From CAKUFA01 sp963627465 (GTDB taxonomy: Bacteria > Bacillota > Clostridia > Christensenellales > Aristaeellaceae), in assembly GCA_963627465.1 (NCBI GenBank), contig CAVGBO010000040.1, positions 1 through 38,497 on the forward strand: 38,497 nt of DNA. The letters run 5' to 3'. The notes beneath the pieces are model-generated. The model had not been told where the DNA came from. It saw only the letters and a list, made by a program, of their open reading frames with translations, and searched no databases. The position numbers and the translations under genes are program-made. Positions 33,644 through 38,497 of the stretch are shown piece by piece. Each line of letters opens with the position of its first letter. The stretch's first letter is position 1.

Positions 33644-34435
33644 GTGAACAAGCATACCTTTGCCATTTGTGCCTATAAAGAAAGCCCTTATCTGGAGGAA
33701 TGCATCCAATCCGTTCTTGCTCAGCATGGAGAAAGCAATGTGATTGTCTGCACCTCCACGCCCAATGAAAGCATTCGCAGCTTGTGTGCTCGGTACGATT
33801 TGCCTCTGCATATTAACCCGGCAGCAAGCTCCATCCACGGGGATTGGAATTTCGCCATGGCACAGGCAGACAGCGAATATGTTACCCTGTGCCATCAAGA
33901 TGATGTGTATGAGCCGGGTTATGCGTCCGCTATGAAAAAGGCAATGGAGAACGGAGGCTTTGAACTGTTCTTCACGGACTATGCAGAGCTCCGAGGCACG
34001 GAAAAGACGACAAAAGGCAAATTGCTGCTGATCAAGCGGATTCTGCAATGGCCGCTGCGCTTCCGGCACCTGCAAGCACGCCCCTTTGCAAAGCGGTGGG
34101 CACTTCGCTTCGGCAACGGCATTTGCTGTCCATCGGTAACGTATCATAAAACGACATTGCCTTTGCCACTGTTTCAGGCCGGGCTGAAGAGCAACCTGGA
34201 TTGGCAAACCTGGGAACGCCTTTCCCATGGCAAGGAACGGTTCTGCTACTGTCCCCAGCCCCTTATGTGTCATCGCATTCATGAAGGATCGGAAACAAGC
34301 CGGGTGATTGGGGAATTTCTTCGCACAGTGGAGGATGAGCAAATGTTCCGCCTGTTCTGGCCAAAGGGCATTGCCAAGATACTGACCAAGTGCTACAGCA
34401 CCAGTGAAAAGAGCAACGATCTTTCTGCAAAGTAA
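33644..34435 (+). CDS. Family 2 glycosyltransferase
   Basis: This 263-residue GT-A fold transferase is the first gene of a glycan cassette. It begins NKHTFAICAYKESPYLEECIQSVLAQ, the usual GT2 opening; the nucleotide-sugar/metal motif is CHQDDVYEPGYA (a QDD form of DXD), and the later WQTWERL and LMCHRIHEGSET are typical of GT2 enzymes that add side sugars in surface polysaccharide or teichoic acid-type pathways. No TM helix is evident. The start is GTG 33644, 6 bp after GGAGG. Donor and acceptor sugars cannot be predicted. Confidence 0.9.
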   Translation: MNKHTFAICAYKESPYLEECIQSVLAQHGESNVIVCTSTPNESIRSLCARYDLPLHINPAASSIHGDWNFAMAQADSEYVTLCHQDDVYEPGYASAMKKAMENGGFELFFTDYAELRGTEKTTKGKLLLIKRILQWPLRFRHLQARPFAKRWALRFGNGICCPSVTYHKTTLPLPLFQAGLKSNLDWQTWERLSHGKERFCYCPQPLMCHRIHEGSETSRVIGEFLRTVEDEQMFRLFWPKGIAKILTKCYSTSEKSNDLSAK

Positions 34436-34447
34436 GAGGAGTATCTC

Positions 34448-35140
34448 ATGAAATTGATGCTTTTGATTCCGGCTTACAATGAGGAAGCCAACATTGAGCG
34501 TGTTGTCCGTGAAATCATTGATCACTATCCTCAGTATGATTATGTGGTGGTCAATGACGGCTCCAAGGATCGCACGGCAGAAATTTGCCGCAGCAACCAT
34601 TTTAACCTGCTGGATCTTCCGGTGAACCTTGGGCTTTCCGGAGCATTTCAGGCCGGTATGCGCTATGCCTGGGAGCAAGGGTATGATGCGGTGCTTCAGT
34701 TTGACGGCGACGGTCAGCATGATGCAGCGTTTATCGGTGCCATGGAAAAAGCCATGGAGCAGGAGCATTGTGATATTGTCATCGGTTCCCGCTTTGTGAC
34801 TGAACCCAAGCCTGTGACTAGCAGAATGCTGGGCAGCAGGCTCCTGTCCCACGGCATGAAACTGACCACCGGGAAGACATTGACGGATCCTACCAGCGGT
34901 ATGCGTTTGTTCAGCCGCAAAATGGTTCGCCAATTTGCCATGGGAATGAATTACGGACCGGAGCCGGACACTATCGCTTACTTGATTCGCGGCGGTGCGA
35001 AGGTAACGGAAGTGCAGGTGGAAATGCACGAACGTATTGCAGGCACCAGCTACCTGAATCTGTCACGCTCTATTCTTTATATGCTGAACATGCTGTGCTC
35101 CATTTTTGTCTTCCAGTTTGCACGAAAGAAGGAGGGCTGA
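34448..35140 (+). CDS. Dolichyl-phosphate-mannose-synthase-like glycosyltransferase (GT2)
   Basis: This 230-residue GT2 enzyme of the DPM1/DPG synthase type transfers a sugar from a nucleotide to a polyprenyl phosphate on the inner membrane face. Motifs are LIPAYNEEANIERVV, VVVNDGSKDRT, LQFDGDGQHD (DXD), IGSRFV, and the C-terminal TEVQVEMHERIAGTSYLNL. GAGGAG lies 6 bp before the ATG. The following small DUF2304 protein is a frequent partner of this enzyme type. It is co-transcribed with the gene before (12 bp) and after (4 bp). Confidence 0.93.
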   Translation: MKLMLLIPAYNEEANIERVVREIIDHYPQYDYVVVNDGSKDRTAEICRSNHFNLLDLPVNLGLSGAFQAGMRYAWEQGYDAVLQFDGDGQHDAAFIGAMEKAMEQEHCDIVIGSRFVTEPKPVTSRMLGSRLLSHGMKLTTGKTLTDPTSGMRLFSRKMVRQFAMGMNYGPEPDTIAYLIRGGAKVTEVQVEMHERIAGTSYLNLSRSILYMLNMLCSIFVFQFARKKEG

Positions 35141-35144
35141 TTCC

Positions 35145-35507
35145 ATGTCCATGACGCTTCGAATTATCCTGCTCTCTGCCTCAGTGTTGACCTTTATTTG
35201 GGTACTGAAGAAGATTCGTAATGCTCAAGTGGCTCTGCAGGATGCCGTTTTCTGGCTGCTGTCCTCCTTGCTGCTGGTCATCATGGGTGCTTTCCCGGAT
35301 TTGGTGATTGGCGCAGCAAATCTGGTGGGTGTCGCTTCGCCTGTCAATTTCGTATTCCTATGCATTATCTTCGTGCTGCTGGTGAAAGTTTTTTTGATGA
35401 GCATTAAGCTGTCCCAGTTGGAATACAAGCTGCAGCGCCTTGTTCAGCATGAAGCTATTGCAGAAAAGAAGATCGAGGACAAGGAGCAGCATGACACAGA
35501 ACGTTAA
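35145..35507 (+). CDS. DUF2304 small membrane protein
   Basis: This 120-residue protein has three predicted TM helices (about 5-22, 32-54 and 63-92) and a charged, possibly coiled-coil C-terminal tail (KLSQLEYKLQRLVQHEAIAEKKIEDK). The pattern (ALQDAVFWLLSSLLLVIMGAFPDL) is that of DUF2304, regularly found next to polyprenyl-phosphate glycosyltransferases in surface glycan clusters; a biochemical role is not known. GGAGG lies 9 bp before ATG 35145. It overlaps the flippase gene by 17 bp. Confidence 0.85.
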   Translation: MSMTLRIILLSASVLTFIWVLKKIRNAQVALQDAVFWLLSSLLLVIMGAFPDLVIGAANLVGVASPVNFVFLCIIFVLLVKVFLMSIKLSQLEYKLQRLVQHEAIAEKKIEDKEQHDTER

Positions 35508-36753
35508 GCGGCAATCCCTAGAGAAGAACATGCTCTTTAACTCCATTGGCTCCATGTTTTATTTGGTATGCCAATGGCTGATTTCCGTTTTGGCAGTCCG
35601 TCTGGCTTCCTACGAAGTGGGCGGTATGCTGACGCTGGCCATTTCCATTACCAATCTGTTTTATGTCATTGCTACCTTTTCGCTGCGGGTTTTCCAGGTG
35701 TCAGACACAGCATGCAAATATCCGGCAGGTCGTTATCTTTCCACCCGCTTGTTCACTTGCTTGCTGGGCTTTGTTGGCTGTGTCGGGTTTGTCCTGGTCA
35801 ATCGTCCCTATACATCGACACAGCGCTTGTGCATTGTCATGTATATGGTCTTTAAGCTGAGCGAAGCATTGGTGGACACTTTGGCGGCAGAACAGCAAAA
35901 GGCATGGCGGATGGACTACAGCTGTTACTCCTTCCTGATGCGAGGCGCTGCTACGTTGATTTTGTTCATCGTCACCATGCTCCTGTGGCACAATCTTTTC
36001 CTGACCCTTGCACTGATGGCAGGGGCTGCACTCCTCATTGTCCTGTGCTATGACGTACCGGTGACCCTCCGCATTGTGCCCATTGAATTGAATCTATCCT
36101 GGAAGCAGTGTTTTCCTTTGCTACGTGAAGCATGGCCTATGATGCTGAATGGTGCCCTCATGGTGCTGTTGGCATCCATCCCACGCTATCTGCTGGAAAT
36201 GTATGCAGGGAGCAGTGCTCTTGGCATTTACAGCTCCATTGCCATGCCAGCAGTGATTATTCAAACCGGCAGCAGCTTCATTTACAGCCCTTTGGTTGCT
36301 CCTTTGTCGGAAAAGTGGTCGGCAGGGGATATGAAAACTTTCCGCAAGGATGTTTTCAAAACGCTGTGCGCTATTCTGGCGATGGCACTGGTCGTCATCC
36401 TTGGTGGTGCTGTGCTGGGCGATTGGGGCTTGCAGCTGATTTACGGCGAAAGCATTGCCCCCTACACTTGGCAGCTGACCATCGTTTTGCTGTCTACCTT
36501 AAGCCTTGCCCTGCTGTATTTCTTTGAAGTACCGTTGACCATCATGCGCCGGCTTAAGATCATGTCCGTGATGCATGGTGTAGCCGTTGTGATTGTGGTG
36601 ATTGCGTCCATGCTCCTTATCCCTCGCTGGGGCATGATCGGCGTAAGCTTTGCCATGATTATTGCAGCCGGGCTTGATGCCTTGGCCATGGGCATTACCA
36701 CCTTTGTGCTTACCGGCAAAATGGTGCGCAAGGGCAGCGGAACCGCTGCATGA
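35491..36753 (+). CDS. Wzx-like polysaccharide flippase (MOP superfamily)
   Basis: This 420-residue membrane protein has about 12 TM helices. Its start (NMLFNSIGSMFYLVCQWLISVLAVRLASYEVGGMLTLAISI) is typical of the lipopolysaccharide/oligosaccharide flippases, which move lipid-linked glycan repeat units across the membrane. The middle APPL-region equivalent (YAGSSALGIYSSIAMPAVIIQTGSSF) is also conserved. The start ATG 35491 follows AAGGAG and overlaps the DUF2304 gene. Together with the two GT2 genes it indicates synthesis and export of a surface glycan. Confidence 0.88.
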   Translation: MTQNVKRQSLEKNMLFNSIGSMFYLVCQWLISVLAVRLASYEVGGMLTLAISITNLFYVIATFSLRVFQVSDTACKYPAGRYLSTRLFTCLLGFVGCVGFVLVNRPYTSTQRLCIVMYMVFKLSEALVDTLAAEQQKAWRMDYSCYSFLMRGAATLILFIVTMLLWHNLFLTLALMAGAALLIVLCYDVPVTLRIVPIELNLSWKQCFPLLREAWPMMLNGALMVLLASIPRYLLEMYAGSSALGIYSSIAMPAVIIQTGSSFIYSPLVAPLSEKWSAGDMKTFRKDVFKTLCAILAMALVVILGGAVLGDWGLQLIYGESIAPYTWQLTIVLLSTLSLALLYFFEVPLTIMRRLKIMSVMHGVAVVIVVIASMLLIPRWGMIGVSFAMIIAAGLDALAMGITTFVLTGKMVRKGSGTAA

Positions 36754-36834
36754 ACGTTAGGCGATACAGAGAAGATTAAAGAGGATGCTTGAGAAAGGAT
36801 TATCAGATGCCTGCTCCGCATCTGAATTACCGCC

Positions 36835-37605
36835 ATGAACATGCTTCGCTTTTTGCTGATGAAATTTGCTGTACCCGTGCCGGACATTACGAAATATGAT
36901 CGATTTCTCTTTATTGGTCCTCATCCGGACGATATCGAAATCGGTGCCGGTGCCACGGCTGCAAGACTTGCAGCAGAAGGGAAGACTGTCTGCTTCCTGA
37001 TCTGCACAGATGGACGGTATGGCGATGGCTTCACGGAGTTGCGTGGCGATGCATTGGTGGATTGCAGAAAACGGGAGTCTCTTGAAAGTGCAAAGATGCT
37101 TGGCGTAAAAGATGTACGCTTTCTGGGCTTGAGCGACGGCGGCTTTTATGAAACGGATGCATTGATTCGTGGCATTGCGAAGGTTGTAGGGGACTTTCGC
37201 CCTGAGGTCATTTTCGCTCCCGATCCCTGCGTTGCCAGCGAGTGCCATCAGGATCACTTAAACGTGGGCATGGCCGCACGGAAAATCGCCTGCTTTGCCC
37301 CTTATGCTCCTATCATGGAGCATTATGGTGCCCATCATGCGGACGTGAAGGCACTGGCCTATTATTTCACAGCAAAGGGCAACTGCTTCGTTGGCACAAA
37401 AGGCTATAGGAACAAGCAGCTGGCATCCATTTTTGATTGCCATCAAAGTCAATTCCCTCCGGATGGTGCTGAAGGAAAATCGATTGCATTGTACCTGAAG
37501 CTTCGATCGATCTATTACGGCATCAAGCGTTTTCGGGGCAGTGCTGAAGCTTTCCGGGTACTTGGACAAACGCATATGCATTGTTTTCCTGAGGGCGGAA
37601 ATTAA
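36835..37605 (+). CDS. PIG-L/LmbE-family deacetylase
   Basis: This 256-residue zinc-dependent N-deacetylase of the LmbE family acts on N-acetyl sugars, such as GlcNAc-linked lipids, or related amides. Metal and catalytic motifs are FIGPHPDDIEIGAGATAARLAA (H30, D32, D33) and ASECHQDHLNVG near residue 135. A candidate substrate is an acetamido sugar of the glycan made by the cassette upstream (inference). There is no convincing Shine-Dalgarno for ATG 36835; a 30-codon frame at 36807-36899 with a GAAAGGAT leader starts just upstream in another frame. It is the last gene of the cassette, followed by a terminator. Confidence 0.9.
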   Translation: MNMLRFLLMKFAVPVPDITKYDRFLFIGPHPDDIEIGAGATAARLAAEGKTVCFLICTDGRYGDGFTELRGDALVDCRKRESLESAKMLGVKDVRFLGLSDGGFYETDALIRGIAKVVGDFRPEVIFAPDPCVASECHQDHLNVGMAARKIACFAPYAPIMEHYGAHHADVKALAYYFTAKGNCFVGTKGYRNKQLASIFDCHQSQFPPDGAEGKSIALYLKLRSIYYGIKRFRGSAEAFRVLGQTHMHCFPEGGN

Positions 37606-37623
37606 AGATTCCACCACGAGGAA

Positions 37624-37676
37624 AAGGCCGGGAACGACTCCGTATATTGGAGCTTGTTCCCGGCCTTGCTTATTTG
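37624..37676. terminator. Terminator between the PIG-L gene and the beta-helix protein
   Basis: A perfect 12-bp stem AAGGCCGGGAAC (37624-37635) / GTTCCCGGCCTT (37656-37667), extended by CTCC/GGAG, is followed by GCTTATTT on the plus strand; the minus strand after the stem reads TTCCTCG, with a poor T-run. Confidence 0.85.
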
Positions 37677-37682
37677 GATGAA

Positions 37683-38497
37683 TTAGTTCGTGCCTTCCAA
37701 GGCAGTTCCGTTCACATAAAGGGTATAACCGTTTGCGATCACCTGAGATGCATCACCGTCAAAAGAGGTAATGTAGCTGTCAGCCGTCAGCGTCCAGGTG
37801 CTGGTGCTGTCCAAGGTCACGTTAACTTCACCGACCTCGGTGGACACGGTTTCACCACGGCTGTTGGAGATTTCACCGGACACGCAGCCCGTCAGGGAAG
37901 AACCTTCCACCAGCGTCAGGTTCAGGGTAGAATCGCTGCCTACCAGAATCGTTCCTTCTAGTACCTGGTTCACGGCATTGAGTTCAGCCTGATTGCTGGC
38001 ACCGTTCCAGCCGTCATCACATACGGACAGGAGTACGTTGGCTGCATCGTTGTTGGTGATGGCAACGCCATTCAGCGTGATCACTGCGTGCGTGTTGGTT
38101 ACATGGAACACGTGGCCGCTGTTGCTTGTCAGGCTTCCGCCGGTCATGGTGAAGGAAGAAGTGCCCGAGTCAGCATCGCCGGACATGGACTGATAGATCA
38201 TGATGGTATCTAGGAAGGTTGCATTGCCGTTGCATTGGGTGTTGGTGGCCGTCAGGTCGCAATCCGTCAGGGTAATGCTGTTCTTGCCTTCGATGCACAC
38301 ACCTTCAGACAGGTTGGAAGTGAGCGTTGCATCGGATACGGTGATGCTGGCGGTAGAGTAAATGGAAGGAGAGCCAAGGCCGTTGGTAGTATAGCTGCCG
38401 CCCTCCACCACGACCGTTCCGCCGCCACGGTCCGTACGAATAGCTGCGGAGGAACGCCCACTGGTTTCAATGGTCAGGTTGTTGGCATATGTTACGC
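37683..38497 (-). CDS. Repeat-rich beta-helix-like protein, probably surface (N-terminus beyond window)
   Basis: The C-terminal 271 residues are visible; the frame stays open to the right edge (...VTYANNLTIETSGRSSA). It is very rich in Ser, Thr, Asn and Gly, with short strands of about 20-25 residues such as TASITVSDATLTSN, NSITLTDCDLTATN, SSFTMTGGSLTSN and AVITLNGVAITNND, as in right-handed beta-helix (pectate-lyase-like) adhesins or carbohydrate-binding proteins. It ends without an LPXTG sorting signal or TM helix (...LYVNGTALEGTN). The proteins it resembles are uncharacterised gut-bacterial proteins labelled carbohydrate-binding or adhesin-like. The function is unknown; the export signal, if any, lies outside the window. 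Confidence 0.75.
   Translation of the reverse strand, partial: VTYANNLTIETSGRSSAAIRTDRGGGTVVVEGGSYTTNGLGSPSIYSTASITVSDATLTSNLSEGVCIEGKNSITLTDCDLTATNTQCNGNATFLDTIMIYQSMSGDADSGTSSFTMTGGSLTSNSGHVFHVTNTHAVITLNGVAITNNDAANVLLSVCDDGWNGASNQAELNAVNQVLEGTILVGSDSTLNLTLVEGSSLTGCVSGEISNSRGETVSTEVGEVNVTLDSTSTWTLTADSYITSFDGDASQVIANGYTLYVNGTALEGTN

Noticed and set aside
1..38497. Insertion sequences, prophage genes, integrases or transposases
   Set aside because: No transposase, integrase or phage structural motif, and no terminal inverted repeats with target duplications, were seen in any frame.

Overview
The window is about 38.5 kb of a chromosome from a low-to-moderate GC Gram-positive bacterium, most likely an anaerobic gut or rumen member of the Clostridia (Bacillota). 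The evidence is strong AGGAGG-type ribosome binding sites, sigma-A promoters with 17-bp spacers, many GTG/TTG starts, a pgpH-ybeY-cdd-era block, lexA, secreted SH3/peptidoglycan-binding proteins with Thr-Pro linkers, and a sugar ABC importer of the type that borrows its ATPase. A run of 44 Ns inside one gene shows that this is a scaffolded draft or metagenome assembly. I cannot fix the genus from the sequence alone.

Layout. (1) 1-3507, minus strand: a type I restriction-modification operon (XRE regulator, long HsdM, HsdS cut by the window edge), lying on the 3' side of a tRNA-Ala(CGC) gene. (2) 3961-7888: two secreted proteins, a metallo-beta-lactamase-fold hydrolase with a lamin-tail domain, then a wall-binding protein with two SH3 and six peptidoglycan-binding repeats and an unrecognised C-terminal domain. 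(3) 8081-12126: housekeeping block pgpH - (ybeY-cdd fused in one frame) - era. (4) 12185-26825: a pectin/rhamnogalacturonan utilisation locus with pectin methylesterase and membrane AraC regulator (minus), divergent from solute-binding protein, two permeases, acetylesterase and GH43; then a MATE transporter (minus), divergent from GH105, GH28 and a sugar isomerase/epimerase-like protein. (5) 26826-29502: a gene-poor structured stretch, then lexA, a hemolysin III-like membrane protein, free-methionine-(R)-sulfoxide reductase and a GNAT acetyltransferase. (6) 29549-32650, minus: EF-G-like GTPase and glutamate racemase. (7) 32844-37605: a methyltransferase followed by a glycan cassette (two GT2 glycosyltransferases, DUF2304 membrane protein, flippase, PIG-L deacetylase). 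(8) 37683-end, minus: the C-terminal part of a repeat-rich, probably surface, beta-helix-like protein.

How the genes fit together. All five pectin-active enzymes (CE8, CE12-type, GH43, GH105, GH28) lack signal peptides, while the only exported component is the importer's binding protein. The locus therefore reads as one that imports still-esterified pectic oligosaccharides and strips and cleaves them in the cytoplasm. No polysaccharide lyase and no transporter ATPase lie in the window, so initial depolymerisation and energising must be encoded elsewhere or done by other organisms.

I do not see a wholly new defence or mobile system. The most useful leads are: the in-frame YbeY-Cdd fusion; the uncharacterised C-terminal domain of the wall-binding protein; the paired AAGCGTTTA operator half-sites between the MATE gene and GH105; the structured gene-poor stretch upstream of lexA; and evidence that the N gap is an assembly artefact of about zero true length.
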